Counted from the stretch's first letter, positions 36,204 to 45,909 are shown. The stretch is 64,000 nt of DNA from Streptomyces sp. V4I2 (GCF_030817655.1 NZ_JAUSZM010000003.1:9982001-10046000), one strand, 5' to 3'. The notes: generated by a model not told the origin, from the letters alone. Made by a program: numbers and translations.

Positions 36204-36796
36204 ATGAGTGGCGAGACGCGCGTGGGGAGTCCGCAGGACGCGGGGGAGGCGGGGCGCCCTCTTGCCTTGGTCACAGGGGCAGGACGTTCGGCGGGGATTG
36301 CGGCGTCCGTGGTGGCGAATTTGGCCCGGACCGGGTGGGACGTGGCCTTCACGTACTGGACGCCGTACGACGCACGCATGCGGTGGGGAATGGAGCCGGG
36401 TGCGCCCGAAGAGTGTCGGTCGACTCCGGCTTGTTGGACACCACGGTGGAGAGCTTCGACCTGCACTTCGCGGTCAATGCGCGCGCAACCTGGCTGCTGA
36501 TCCGGGAGTGCGGGCTGCGGTTTCGCGGACAGCATGGCAGCGGGCGCATCGTCAGCCTGACCAGCGACCACACCACGGGCAACCTCCCGTATGGGGCAAG
36601 CAAGGGAGCGATGGACCGGATCACGTCGGCCGCCGCCCACGAGCTCGCCCACCTGGGAGTGACCTGCAACGCGATCAATCCTGGGCCGACCGACACCGGG
36701 TGGATGGCCGAGGAGCAGAAGGCGGACCTGATGCGCTTCACGCCCCCCGGATGGATCAACGCCCAGCTTCTCCAGAGCAACGGCGGCCTCAGGTAG
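36204..36796 (+). pseudogene. SDR-family oxidoreductase with internal deletion
   Basis: From ATG 36204 the N-terminus RPLALVTGAGRSAGIAASVV is intact to GMEPGAPEE, then the frame changes and about 60 residues, including NNAG, are missing before SVDSGLLDTTVESFD. The second half is good (RIVSLTSDHTTGNLPYGASK with Tyr and Lys, INPGPTDTGW) and ends NAQLLQSNGGLR after another small deletion. Both halves are recognisable but no single protein can be made. Confidence 0.82.
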
Positions 36797-38255
36797 CCAA
36801 GCGTGCGCGGTCGAGCGGGTCTGTGCGAGCCCGGCGCTCCCCTTGACGAGCCGCTTCAGTTGATCATCGTGAGGCGGCCCACGGGCATCTGCGAGTTACT
36901 GGTCTTCACTCCTACGAGTGGACGAGGGACAGCCCTTGTTGGCATGCCGGTCGACGTCCTGCACCTTGGCAACCGCTCCATGTCGACGGTTCCGCCGCCG
37001 TGCCGTGCCGTGCCGGACGGCCGTTGCTGCGCTGAGGCGACTCGCGTCGCATGTCTCCGGTCGGCTCTGTGTGGCGTCGTTCTTCATCGCTGTTCGGGGT
37101 TGATTTCTTCGGTGGTGAACGCGCGGAAATCTGTTTTTGCTGGAGTAGACATTGGGTGGTGGTGTGGTTATGGTTTCCCTCGTAGCGCAGAGAGACAGCA
37201 GGGCCTGGCAGACACGAACTGCCGGTCGGTAGTAGGCAGTTGTGGTTCGTTGTGCGGTGCGGTGGTGGAGTTCCGGAGCCAGGGTGGTTGCAGGACGGTG
37301 ACGGGACTGACGGCCGGACCGGGTGGCTGCAGTGATCAGGGGCCGCCGTGAGGACTGCGGTTGACGCAGTGGCAGTACCCGCAGGTGCAGTTTGCGGTAC
37401 CAGCAGTGGAGTGGGCAGTACCTCGGTGAAGGTGTCGGCTGCGGACGCGCGCGCCGGGAGGTTCGGCAGTGGGGTTCCAAGCCGGAGCAGGTGCAGGACG
37501 GGCGACGGGGCTGGCTGTCGAAGAGTGGCGCTGTCGTAGGCCGCTGAGCAGTTCGCATCACCAGCAGTACGTAGTGGAGCAGTACCAGCAGTACGAGAAG
37601 TGCCAGCAGTACGTAGTTCCCCGTTTGGCAAGCAGTTGATCATTGAGGGAAGAACGGAGGAGCTGAGCGCCATCAGGATCGCCCGGGTGGAAGTCTTGAG
37701 CCCGGGTACCGCAGGACATCGATAGTGAGGTGGTCTCCGGTCAAGCAACCGCGATCCCAGCATCCCCGACAGCATCTGGGTCGGGTCTGCGGAGACAGAA
37801 GGCCGGCGCAGTACCGGGGCCGGCAGATGGTGTAGCTGTTCCTTCGGGGCCCTGGTGTCATACGGCACCAGGGCCCCTCCACGCGTTCCACAGGGAACGG
37901 GCTGGGACCCGATACTCATGGCGAAGTCCGGGCACAGGAAGCCGGAGAACGTGTGGAGTACTTCCATCCCTCTCTGGCGGGGACCGAACGAGGCGTCTGC
38001 CCAACAGCGGGCCCGGTGGCTGCGGGCCCGGCGGTGCGGGTGGAAGGACTCTGGCGGGCTGTCGCCATGGCGGGGAGGTTCCGGGTGATGCGGCGGCTCA
38101 TCGCTTGCAGTGGTTGACGTGCGTTCTGGAAGCTGAATGCCGGCGGGCGGAACGGGGGCGTGTTCGTCTCGGTCCAGTGGATCATTGGCACCAGGTACTC
38201 CTCGTGATCGAACGTGCTGAGGCACGAAGAGCACTTCGGCGAGGAGCAGCGCACA
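36797..38255. other. Long gene-free tract with GCAGTAC repeats
   Basis: Nearly 1.5 kb has no acceptable gene. Base use is less GC-rich than elsewhere between about 37080 and 37640. GCAGTAC recurs at least seven times (about 37375, 37413, 37564, 37577, 37588, 37606 and 37808). A GGAGG-type ribosome site occurs near 37655 without a following gene, and a strong hairpin closes the tract at 37846-37877. It looks like a long leader or control region separated from its gene. A minus-strand frame through it is Pro/Thr/Ser-rich with no fold. Confidence 0.5.
37846..37877. terminator. Hairpin terminator
   Basis: GGGGCCCTGGTG and its exact complement are separated by 8 bases. No gene with a clear end lies upstream on the plus strand. 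Confidence 0.7.
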
Positions 38256-38281
38256 CGGCCCGTGCTGCAGCACGGGCCGTT
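38256..38281. terminator. Perfect 26-base palindrome downstream of a kinase-like gene
   Basis: ACGGCCCGTGCTG meets its complement with no loop. It starts 12 bases after the stop of the minus-strand phosphotransferase and is probably its terminator. Confidence 0.75.
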
Positions 38282-38292
38282 TGAGGGCGGTG

Positions 38293-39150
38293 TCAGTCGG
38301 CCATGCCCCCGGCGAACGGCATCGTCTGCCATTGGTCGACGGACGGCTTGAGATACTCCACCAGCTCGGGCAGTTGCGGCACGAGCGTGAGGGAGGCGAT
38401 GACCCGCAGCATCCCCACGGCGTTCACGAAGCTCAGGACATCCTCGTTCAGCAGTCTCGTGCCGTTGTGCTGCGCGCCGCGGTTGTAGGCGGATTCGTGG
38501 ACCGGCCCGAGAGCCGCCAGGTCCCACTCGACGGGGCCCAACGTGACCAGCTCGAAGTCGGAGTAGAGGTCCCCGTCCGTCCCGGAGAAGACGTTCGCGG
38601 TCGGAGAGTCGCCGTGGATGGGCTGGAGGTCGATCCCCGGGAACGCTTCCTCGAACGCCGTGCGTGAGCGCACAAGAGGTTCCAGGATCTGCCACTCGCG
38701 TCGTGCTCGGCCCAGCTCGGACGCGCCGATGAGGCTGGGGAGCCTTTCGAGCTGACCGAGGCTCTCTGCAATGAACTGCGGATCGGCCGCGGACAGGAAA
38801 GACAGACGGCCCGGGTATGCGCGCATCGCAGCGTGCAGGTCAGCAACGCTTTCGGAGTTCGCCACGTAGTCGGGTTCTTCGCCCCGGTCCTCCTCGACGA
38901 ACTGCCAGAACGTCATCGAGAACCCGTCACGCTGAACGGGGTCCAGGGGCACGAGCGGGCTGGGAGGGATCACGGGGGTTCCCTGGTCGGCGAGCCATCG
39001 TGCCACGTCCAGTTCCGCCCGCTGGCGGCGGGCAAGGGAATCGAGGGCTTCAGATTGCGGCAGGACAGTGGGAATCCGGGCCACGACGGGTGAGGGCGCA
39101 AGGTGGACAACGACAGAGAAGACGTCATGGAGCACCGTGGCATCAGCCAC
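38293..39150 (-). CDS. Phosphotransferase, APH (aminoglycoside kinase-like) fold
   Basis: A 285-residue protein with the APH catalytic core: HGDSPTANVF is the Brenner-type catalytic loop (Asp base) and DFELV the metal-binding DFG equivalent. The lobe before it holds SVVVHLAPSPVVARIPTVLP. Such proteins phosphorylate small hydroxylated compounds with ATP, sometimes antibiotics. Family-like residues (GAGRDLGLAV) continue upstream of the GTG at 39150 in frame, with no usual start before a stop, so the N-terminus may be slightly damaged or start at a rare codon. Next to the ABC-F gene, possibly a resistance neighbourhood. Confidence 0.78.
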   Translation of the reverse strand: MADATVLHDVFSVVVHLAPSPVVARIPTVLPQSEALDSLARRQRAELDVARWLADQGTPVIPPSPLVPLDPVQRDGFSMTFWQFVEEDRGEEPDYVANSESVADLHAAMRAYPGRLSFLSAADPQFIAESLGQLERLPSLIGASELGRARREWQILEPLVRSRTAFEEAFPGIDLQPIHGDSPTANVFSGTDGDLYSDFELVTLGPVEWDLAALGPVHESAYNRGAQHNGTRLLNEDVLSFVNAVGMLRVIASLTLVPQLPELVEYLKPSVDQWQTMPFAGGMAD

Positions 39151-39325
39151 GGCGAGTCCGAGATCACGCCCTGCTCCGACAGCCGCGTCGACTGCGGCGG
39201 AGGTGCGGTGAGCCCGGTGTTGTGGCGTCAGGAAATCGGTCCTGACTCAATCACTCCAGGTGGATTGCTGACTGTTGGGCAGGTCGAGGTGAGGCGTGCA
39301 GGCAGTTCGTGGAGGAGCCGGGGGG

Positions 39326-40972
39326 TCAGCACCCGCGGCCGCCGCGCAGTTCCAGCCGCTCCCCCGGGAAGTGCTCGCGGAAGCCGTGATCGTGCGAAAC
39401 CGCGACGACTGCCCCCGGGTAGGCCGCGAGCGCCGCCTCCAGGTCCTCGACCAGGTCGAGCGCGATGTGGTTCGTCGGCTCGTCGAGTACGAGAAGGTCC
39501 ACGGGCCTGGTCACCAGCCTCGCGATCTGCAACCGCCGTTGCTGCCCTGCGGACAGCGCCGTGACCGGGACGTGCAGGTCCTCTTCACGGAACAGCCCCA
39601 GAGCCAGCAGCTGTTCGGCGTACTCCTCCGGCAGCCCGGGCTGCCCGGCCGCGAAGGCGGCGAGCAGCGGGCGACGCGTGGAGCGCGCGGGCAGCTCCTG
39701 CGCCAAGTACCCGATCCGAGCCGGACGGCGTACCGTGCCCGCGTCCGGCTCCAGGTCGCCCGCCAGGACACGGAGCAGGGTCGTCTTGCCCGCCCCGTTC
39801 TCGCCCGTGACCAGCAGCCGCTGCCCGGGTGTGATCGCCAGCAGCCCGGCCAGACGCAGGTGCTCACCGACGCTCACGCCGTCGAGCTCGGCGAGCGGAC
39901 GCTCGACGGAATGCGTACCGCCTGCCGCCGACAGCGCCGCCGTGAACCGCAGGGGTTCGGGTGGCGCCGCCACCGGGTTGCGCCGCAGGTGGGCCAACCG
40001 CTCCCGGACCGATCGCACTTGCCCGCCGAGCTTTGCCTCATGCGATCGGCGGTGCTTGCCGAAGCCCTGCCGCGGGTCCTTGCCGGTAGTGGCCAGCCTC
40101 TTCCCGGCGGCCTCAAGCAGCTCCTCGGCACGGGCCACCTCCTCGAGCCAGCCCGCGTGTTCCTGCTCCGCGCGGCGTCGGGCGGCGGCCTTCGCGGCGC
40201 GGTAGCCGGCCCAGCCATCGCCGTACCGGTGCACGATGCGCGCATCCCGGTCGACCTCGAGGATCGCGGTGGCGATGCGCTCCAGGAAGCCGCGGTCGTG
40301 GGTGACCGCGACGACGGTGCCGCGGTGCGCACGCAGATACTCCTCGAGCCAGCGCACGGCCGCCGCGTCGAGATGGTTCGTCGGCTCGTCGAGGAGCAGC
40401 AGGTCGGGGGAGGCGGCCAGCACGCAGGCGAGCGCGAGCCGTGACTGCTCGCCGCCGGAGAGCGAGCCGAGCATGCGGTCGCGGGTGATCCCGCCGAGCC
40501 CGAGCCCGTGCATGGCGGCTTCCACGCGGGTGTCCACCTCGTATCCGCCACGTTCCTCATACGCGATCTGCAGCTCGCCGTACGCGGCGAGTTCCTCTTC
40601 CGACGCCTCGCCGAGACGCTCCTCCGCCATCCGTAACCGGCGCTCCATACCGCGCAGTTCGGCCAGAGCGAAGTCGACAGCGTCCTGCACGGTGCAGCGC
40701 GGGTCGAGGTCGAGGGTCTGGGCGAGGTGGCCGGTGCCGCCGGGGAAGCTGACGGTGATCTCCCCGGCGTCCGGTACTTCGGCTGCGGCCAGCAGCCGCA
40801 GCAAGGTGGACTTGCCGGAGCCGTTCTCGCCGATGACGGCGGCCTTCTCGCCGGGGCGGACGGTGAAGCAAACCTGGTCGAGGACGGTTCGGGTGCCGTA
40901 GGACTTGGTCACGTCCTTGACGGACAGCTGCGCCACGGCAGCGGGCACAGCAGTATGGGCGCGTTCGCGCAT
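39326..40972 (-). CDS. ABC-F family ATPase (ribosome-protection type)
   Basis: A 548-residue protein with two ABC ATPase domains and no membrane segments. Walker A motifs are GENGSGKST (48-56) and GENGAGKTT; signatures are LSGGEQSR and LSAGQQRR; both Walker B motifs read LLLDEPTNHL or LVLDEPTNHI. The linker between domains is the P-site tRNA-interacting region of ABC-F factors. Members give macrolide, lincosamide, streptogramin or pleuromutilin protection, or act as translation factors; drug class cannot be read here. ATG 40972 follows AGGGAAAG. A 7-codon leader ORF and a palindrome lie upstream, suggesting attenuation plus repressor control. Confidence 0.9.
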   Translation of the reverse strand: MRERAHTAVPAAVAQLSVKDVTKSYGTRTVLDQVCFTVRPGEKAAVIGENGSGKSTLLRLLAAAEVPDAGEITVSFPGGTGHLAQTLDLDPRCTVQDAVDFALAELRGMERRLRMAEERLGEASEEELAAYGELQIAYEERGGYEVDTRVEAAMHGLGLGGITRDRMLGSLSGGEQSRLALACVLAASPDLLLLDEPTNHLDAAAVRWLEEYLRAHRGTVVAVTHDRGFLERIATAILEVDRDARIVHRYGDGWAGYRAAKAAARRRAEQEHAGWLEEVARAEELLEAAGKRLATTGKDPRQGFGKHRRSHEAKLGGQVRSVRERLAHLRRNPVAAPPEPLRFTAALSAAGGTHSVERPLAELDGVSVGEHLRLAGLLAITPGQRLLVTGENGAGKTTLLRVLAGDLEPDAGTVRRPARIGYLAQELPARSTRRPLLAAFAAGQPGLPEEYAEQLLALGLFREEDLHVPVTALSAGQQRRLQIARLVTRPVDLLVLDEPTNHIALDLVEDLEAALAAYPGAVVAVSHDHGFREHFPGERLELRGGRGC

Positions 40973-41039
40973 ATGACTTTCCCTGGGGATGTGAAGTGTC
41001 TACGGGTAGCAGAAACGGCGGCGTCGGCCGTGCCCGGAC

Positions 41040-41063
41040 TCAGAGGAAGTAGAAGAAAGCCAT
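41040..41063 (-). CDS. Candidate leader peptide of the ABC-F gene
   Basis: Seven codons, MAFFYFL then TGA, 67 bases upstream of the ABC-F start and on the same strand, preceded by GGTGGGGGC. Very short, hydrophobic leader ORFs upstream of ABC-F resistance genes are known to act by ribosome stalling and attenuation. The spacer is GC-rich and could fold. Function is inferred. Confidence 0.45.
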   Translation of the reverse strand: MAFFYFL

Positions 41064-41077
41064 GCCCCCACCATACA

Positions 41078-41095
41078 AGACGATCCGTATCGTCT
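41078..41095. promoter_or_regulatory. 18-bp palindrome upstream of the ABC-F leader
   Basis: AGACGAT and ATCGTCT are perfect 7-bp arms around CCGT. It lies 15 bases upstream of the leader ORF in the promoter region, consistent with a TetR-type operator. No cognate regulator gene is adjacent. Confidence 0.5.
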
Positions 41096-41422
41096 CAACT
41101 CGTGCGTGTCACGAAGTCCCTGATCCGTACCACCCGCCCGAGCTCGCCGTCCCGCACCCAGCCCCGTTCCTACGGATTCCGCCCCCGGTGCCGCAAGCCG
41201 GGCCGGCAGAGGTCGGCAGAGGCCTGTCCAGTGTCCACGCCCCCGGCGCCCGAGCGCCTTTGTTCACTGGTTGGTTGATGCGTGTCTGGGGCCAGTTGCC
41301 TGCCACCGGGCGATTCGCGGGGCCGATGCCATCAGCCGGACCAGGGCCGTACGTTACTTTCGTCTGCCGCGTTCGGCCGGTGCTAGCGTGCCGCCGCATG
41401 CCAGCGATCGGAGGGCTCATTG

Positions 41423-42310
41423 ATGGACGAGGTCAAGTTCGAGCAGGACCTGGTGCGGGCGTTGCTACGGGATCAGCATCCGGATCTCGCAGGCCTCGAG
41501 CTCCGAGACGTCAACGGAGGCTGGGACAACCAGCAATGGCGTCTCGGGGAGGAGCTGGCCGTGCGCCTGCCGCGTACCGAGCGTGCGCCGGCCCTACTGC
41601 ACACTGAGCAGACGTGGCTGCCGGTGTTGGCGAAGCTTCTGCCGCTGCCGACGCCCACTCCGCTGCGTATCGGCAAGCCTTCGAGCCTGTTCCAGCACAC
41701 CTGGACGATCGCGCGCTGGGTCGAGGGTGAGCCGGCTGATCACGCGCCGATCACCCGCATCGACGCGGCCGAAATCCTCGCGGAGTTCCTTGCCGTGCTG
41801 CATCACAAGGCACCCGCCGACGCCCCGGCCAACCCTACGCGCGGCATCCCTCTGGCCGGATTGCAGGTGGAGCCCGATGGCTGGTTCGAGGTCATCACCG
41901 ACTACAAAACTGCTGACGCTGCACGGGAAGTCTGGGAGAAGGCCGTCGCAGCACCCCCCTGGCAGGGCGCGCCGCTCTGGCTGCATGGTGACTTGCACCC
42001 GGCAAACGTGGTCGTCCGGGACGGAACGCTCGCCGGGGTGATCGACTTCGGCGAGATGTGCGCAGGCGATCCCGCGACCGATCTCTCAGCCGCGTGGATC
42101 CTGTTGCCTGCCGGCGCGGCGAGTCGGTTCTTCGACGCCTATGAGCACGCCGATGACGCCACCATCACCCGGGCCCGCGGCTGGGCTGTCCTGCGCGCCC
42201 TGGGCCTGATCGGGATCGGACGAAACGGCAGGCTCGGTCTGCCCGGGGGCAAACCGACCTGGGAACCGGCAGGCTACGCCACGCTCGAACGGGTCCTGGC
42301 GGCGAACTGA
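41423..42310 (+). CDS. Phosphotransferase, APH (aminoglycoside kinase-like) fold
   Basis: A 295-residue APH-family kinase. NGGWDNQQWRLGEELAVRLP is the nucleotide-binding N-lobe, LHGDLHPANVVV the catalytic loop (Asp base and metal-binding Asn), and IDFGE the second metal site. ATG 41423 is preceded by GGAGGG at 7 bases. Family members inactivate aminoglycosides or phosphorylate related sugars; the substrate is not predictable. Divergent from the ABC-F gene across a 450-base region containing the ABC-F leader and palindrome. Confidence 0.9.
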   Translation: MDEVKFEQDLVRALLRDQHPDLAGLELRDVNGGWDNQQWRLGEELAVRLPRTERAPALLHTEQTWLPVLAKLLPLPTPTPLRIGKPSSLFQHTWTIARWVEGEPADHAPITRIDAAEILAEFLAVLHHKAPADAPANPTRGIPLAGLQVEPDGWFEVITDYKTADAAREVWEKAVAAPPWQGAPLWLHGDLHPANVVVRDGTLAGVIDFGEMCAGDPATDLSAAWILLPAGAASRFFDAYEHADDATITRARGWAVLRALGLIGIGRNGRLGLPGGKPTWEPAGYATLERVLAAN

Positions 42311-42699
42311 CCGCGTGGCTGCGCGTCGGGGACGGCGCGTGGCTCCGGCTGATGACCGGTGTGATGAGGATGTGGCGGCCTCCGTCCTCCACGTAGGGCA
42401 GGCGGGCTTCGCGGACCATCTCGCGCAGTTGGCGGATGAGAACTCCTCCGGTTCCAGCGGCATCGAGCTGGACATCGAAATGCCGCTGCCCCATGCATGA
42501 AAGAGAAACGGCACGGGGTGGACAGGGGGCTCCAACGCCTCGATGACCGGAGTGATGGCGCGGATGACGACGGCGGGGTCTTGGGCAGATCCGAGACGAG
42601 GACCGTCATTGCGGCGACGTGCAGACCGAGTGTCCCGGCCGGCTCGACGAGCGGACGCTGACGCTTCCGGCACAACTCGACGATCCTCACGCTCTCCTC

Positions 42700-43400
42700 G
42701 GGCATGCTGGGCGGTGACGGGCGTCCGGCGCCACGCCGCTGCCCACTGCCTGCTGCGACGAGCACGATCGCGTCCGGGGGCTGCGGCTCGGCGTCGAAGG
42801 ACCCGACGGGCCGCGCACCGCGATGCGGTCGCCGGCGCGGAGACTCCGGTGTACGTGGGCGGAGAACCGGCCGCCCTCGATGTGCTTGACGGTGACCTCC
42901 AGCCGGGACGCCCCAGGCGCGGACGAGGCCGAGTAGGCCCGTCGCACCGGGCGTCCGTCGATGTCGGCGACGAGCACCGCCGGACGAGTCCCAGGTGGAC
43001 AGTGCGAGGAACGGTGCCGCGGCCAGGAACTCGGCGACGCCGGGTCGGCACAATGGCCCGTCACCCGCGATCGCGGCGGCCGACTCAGCCGGGGCGGGGG
43101 GCTGCCACAGGCGGGACCGGAGGACGGCCTGTGCGCACTGCACGTACGCCTCCTCGATGTCGACGGTCGTCTCCGCGCCCTTGTGCGCGGCCACCGAACC
43201 GTTGACGCGCAGGATCTCCCCGAGGCCCGGCAGGAGGAAGAAGAACGAGACCGGACCGTGCGGGTCGCCGGACTCGGGCAGGGAGGACGAGAGCCGCGTG
43301 GGCGAGCGGACGCGTGCGAACCCCGGCGTACCGCCGATGAAGGTCGTCCCGCTGGTGCCGCCTGCGTCCCGATAACCGAAGGCCGCAATCGGACATCGGA
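42700..43400 (-). pseudogene. PPOX-class flavoprotein / ferredoxin reductase-like remnant
   Basis: Reading the minus strand in changing frames gives GPVSFFFLLPGLGEILRVNG and EFLAAAPFLALSTWDSSG of a pyridoxamine-phosphate-oxidase-like domain, then RAYSASSAPGASRLEVTVK and HRSLRAGDRIAVRGPSG of a ferredoxin-reductase FAD domain. These two domains occur fused in actinobacterial proteins. Multiple frame changes exclude function. The rest of 42311-42700 is not assignable. Confidence 0.6.
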
Positions 43401-43569
43401 CGGGGACGGTCCGGCAGCCCGTGCCGTACTTGCCTGCAGGCCGACCCGGAAACCTAGGGCGGATCGAGGCGACCGTCCGCATCGTGAAGGCGGATTCGGT
43501 GTCCACGGACGCCAACTGCTTGAGCGGTACGGGCCGTTCGGACACCTGGAAGCGGCCTGCCGCCGTGAC

Positions 43570-43870
43570 TCTGCGACAAGGTCGACAACCCGGTCCACCG
43601 GGCCAGTCGGCGCAAGCCCGCCGAGCTCCTGGCGGAGGAACGCGGGCGCCTGCATCCGTTGCCGAAGAAGCCGTTCGCGGTCGCGTTCAGCAGCATGAGA
43701 CGAGGGGACTGGGACGCCACCATCTCCGTCCACGGGGTGCGGTATTCGGTCCCGCACCAGCTGGTCGACACCCGGGTCCGGGCCCGGTTCAACGGCGGGG
43801 AACTGATCGTCCCCGCCGCTGCGGAGGACGGGCCGGCCGAGGTCGTCCGGCACGGCCGCCCGGCTCCCGG
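43570..43870 (+). mobile_element. IS21-family IstA transposase, C-terminal remnant
   Basis: The plus strand reads HRASRRKPAELLAEERGRL, PLPKKPFAVAF and WDATISVHGVRYSVPHQLVD, the C-terminal beta-barrel region of IstA. The DDE core is missing and no IstB follows here; an IstB scrap lies at 53195-53420. No ends were found. Confidence 0.7.
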
Positions 43871-43953
43871 CAGCCCGCAGTCGGTCCCAGCCGGGTCTGC
43901 CAGGAGAATGCGCTCGGACTGGAGTACCGGCAGCCAAGGCGACCTCTCTCGCT

Positions 43954-44370
43954 TCAGCCGAGGGACAGCAGCATGTTCGTCTCTCCAATGGCCAGCGTCG
44001 TGCCGACGATGAAGAACAGTCCTTGTACGACGCTGGTGATCGGCATGCGTAACCGCGCGTGGATGTAGGCCGACAGGGCGAGCGCACCGGGGATGACCCA
44101 GACCAGGGCCAGCTGAAGGAACGACGCGTGCTGCCCGCTCGTCGGCCGACCCACCGATGGCTCGGAGTGCGACATCCCCACCAGGAACATCAACAGTGCG
44201 ACACCCGCAAGGGCAAAGGCATCGGCCACCGTCAGTAGCAACGCGACCGCGGCGTCTGTCAGCCGGGACGGCCGACGTCCCGCGGTTCCAGTTTCCTTGC
44301 CGGTGGGGTATTTCCTGTTCAGTCGCCGACGCTTGTGGATGCTGTTCCGGATTCTTCGCCACCAGGCCAC
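43954..44370 (-). CDS. Small membrane protein of unknown function
   Basis: A 138-residue protein: a basic N-terminus (WWRRIRNSIHKRRRLNRKY), then three or four hydrophobic segments (about 40-64, 83-102, 112-135). GTG 44370 is the likely start. It resembles small Streptomyces membrane proteins of unassigned function, possibly a DUF6234-type family. Its 5' end overlaps the tail of the CadD remnant frame. Confidence 0.55.
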   Translation of the reverse strand: MAWWRRIRNSIHKRRRLNRKYPTGKETGTAGRRPSRLTDAAVALLLTVADAFALAGVALLMFLVGMSHSEPSVGRPTSGQHASFLQLALVWVIPGALALSAYIHARLRMPITSVVQGLFFIVGTTLAIGETNMLLSLG

Positions 44371-44539
44371 TGCTCCACTGCACCACGGAGGCCACGGTTC
44401 CGCCCCAGCCCGGCCCGTAACGACTCCGGATCCGGAAGGCTCTTCTCCCGGCGGGGTATCGCCGTACCCGGCACGGCACCGTCCTGTGACCGTTGACGGA
44501 CACCACAGGCCAACCGCACCCGGTCACCGACGGTGGGGC

Positions 44540-44729
44540 CGTGGAACAGGGCTCTGGCCCACTTCAGGCCCATAGCGGTCAGCACGAGCGGCAGCAGGAT
44601 GTGGCCCCAGCGGCTGAACGCCTCGGCGATGATCGGACGCGTGGCGAAGAACCGGCCCGCGAAGCACCACACCGCGACCAGGATCAGGATCAGGATCAGG
44701 ATCAGGAAAACCACGGCATACGCGCTCAT
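44540..44729 (-). pseudogene. CadD-type cadmium transporter, C-terminal remnant
   Basis: The minus strand encodes AVWCFAGRFFATRPIIAEAF and SRWGHILLPLVLTAMGL, the closing helices of CadD-family transporters, preceded by an ILILILIL run from a hexanucleotide repeat. The first 150 or so residues are missing. Confidence 0.6.
44683..44706 (+). repeat. Tandem ATCAGG hexanucleotide repeat
   Basis: Four ATCAGG units, plus a partial unit upstream. On the minus strand they encode Leu-Ile repeats inside a transmembrane helix of the CadD remnant. Confidence 0.8.
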
Positions 44730-44801
44730 CCCGCGCGGTGCACTCGGCGGGGGAAGTGACGCTGACGCTGCCGAGGCCGTCGGCTCACTGATCCGCGTTG
44801 C

Positions 44802-45823
44802 TCAGCCGACCGGTCCCGTCATCGCGTGCGGCCGTACTGCCGGTTCGAGCAGCGACAGTGTCCGCTGCTGCGCGTCGAGGGCGACGCGGATACCGACCGG
44901 CATCGGCAGATTCGGGCCGGCGTGTCCGAACTCGACGTTGCCCAGGACCGGGATGTCACGGTCGCCGAGAACGTCGAGGACGATCTCGGGGAGCGTCGGG
45001 GACGAGTCAGGCCCCTCGATCCCCTCGATCGCGTGCGGGACGCCCACGACCATGCCGGAGATCCGATCGAGGATGCCGCAGTGCCGCAGCACCTGTAGAT
45101 AGTTCCAGAGGTACGACGCCTGGCCGCCCATCTCCTCCCAGAACAGCACCGCGCCGTCGAACCGTTCGAGCGGCAGTGCGAAAGGCGTCGCCTGCGCGAA
45201 CACGATGCGGTTGATCACCCCTCCGATCAGCCGGCCTTCGGCGCGACCGGCACGCCAGCACTCCCACGACGGGGTGACCGGCAGCGCACCGATCGCCTCG
45301 TCGCTGGTCAGCAGCGTCGAGTAGAGCTTCTCAAGGACCGCTTGGGCCGCTGCGGGCGCAGTCTGCCAGTGTCCGCCGAGTCCAGGGGTGGCCACGTCGG
45401 TATGGAAGCCGACCAGGCCCGTGCGCGCATAGAGCACCAGATGCAGCAGCGAGATGTCGCTGTAGCCGAGGATCGGCTTGGGGTCGGCAGTGATCGCCTC
45501 GAAGTCGATCAGATCGAGGTAACCGAGCGCCGTCTGACCGCCGTCATGCGCGATGATCGCGCGCACCTCGGGATCACGCAGTAGTCCATTGAACTCCTCG
45601 GCGATCTCGCCGGACGAGCCGCGCTCCACCAACGGTGCCGCCCTGCTTCGAGGAGCGGTGCCCGACGCACGCGGAATCCCATCCGCTCGAGCACGACCAC
45701 CGCCTGCTCGAGGTCCGGCTCGTGAGCGGCATGGAGCGGACCGGACAGCGATGCGATGACGACGAGATCTCCGGGCGCCAGGGCACGAGGTCGAAGCAGT
45801 TGAGGCAGTGCGGAACCGGTCAC
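44802..45823 (-). pseudogene. S66-family LD-carboxypeptidase (MccF-like) with one frameshift
   Basis: The N-terminal part from GTG 45823 reads LAPGDLVVIASLSGPLHAAH and GFRVRRAPLLEAG; the remainder, one frame over, reads GEIAEEFNGLLRDPEVRAII and on to the natural stop. Nucleophile Ser is in GYSDISLLH, Glu in WEEMGG and His in FGHAGPNL. Loss of one base near 45610-45630 explains the break. Family members release D-amino acids from peptidoglycan peptides or cleave microcin C7-like toxins. All catalytic residues survive downstream, so a very recent mutation or sequencing error is possible. Confidence 0.82.
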
Positions 45824-45909
45824 CGACGCAGTATCCCGACACGCGCAACACCACGCGACCCATATACCGATCCACCGCCCAGCAGAGCGCTCACAGCCGG
45901 CGCGCGGTT

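Noticed and set aside
37365..37625. GCAGTAC repeats as a CRISPR array
   Set aside because: Repeats are only 7 bases, irregularly spaced, with no uniform spacers and no cas genes nearby.
36912..38273. Minus-strand 453-codon frame across the gene-free tract
   Set aside because: Pro/Thr/Ser/His-rich low-complexity reading, no ribosome site, no domain, and it crosses a strong hairpin.
41062..41607. Plus-strand frame opposite the ABC-F leader running into the phosphotransferase
   Set aside because: Overlaps the phosphotransferase gene out of frame and shows no family character; the minus-strand leader is better placed.
42311..42690. Possible small protein (minus strand) containing GTGGVLIRQLREMVREARLP
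   Set aside because: Protein-like for a short run but without a start, end or known family; it may belong to the adjacent remnant.
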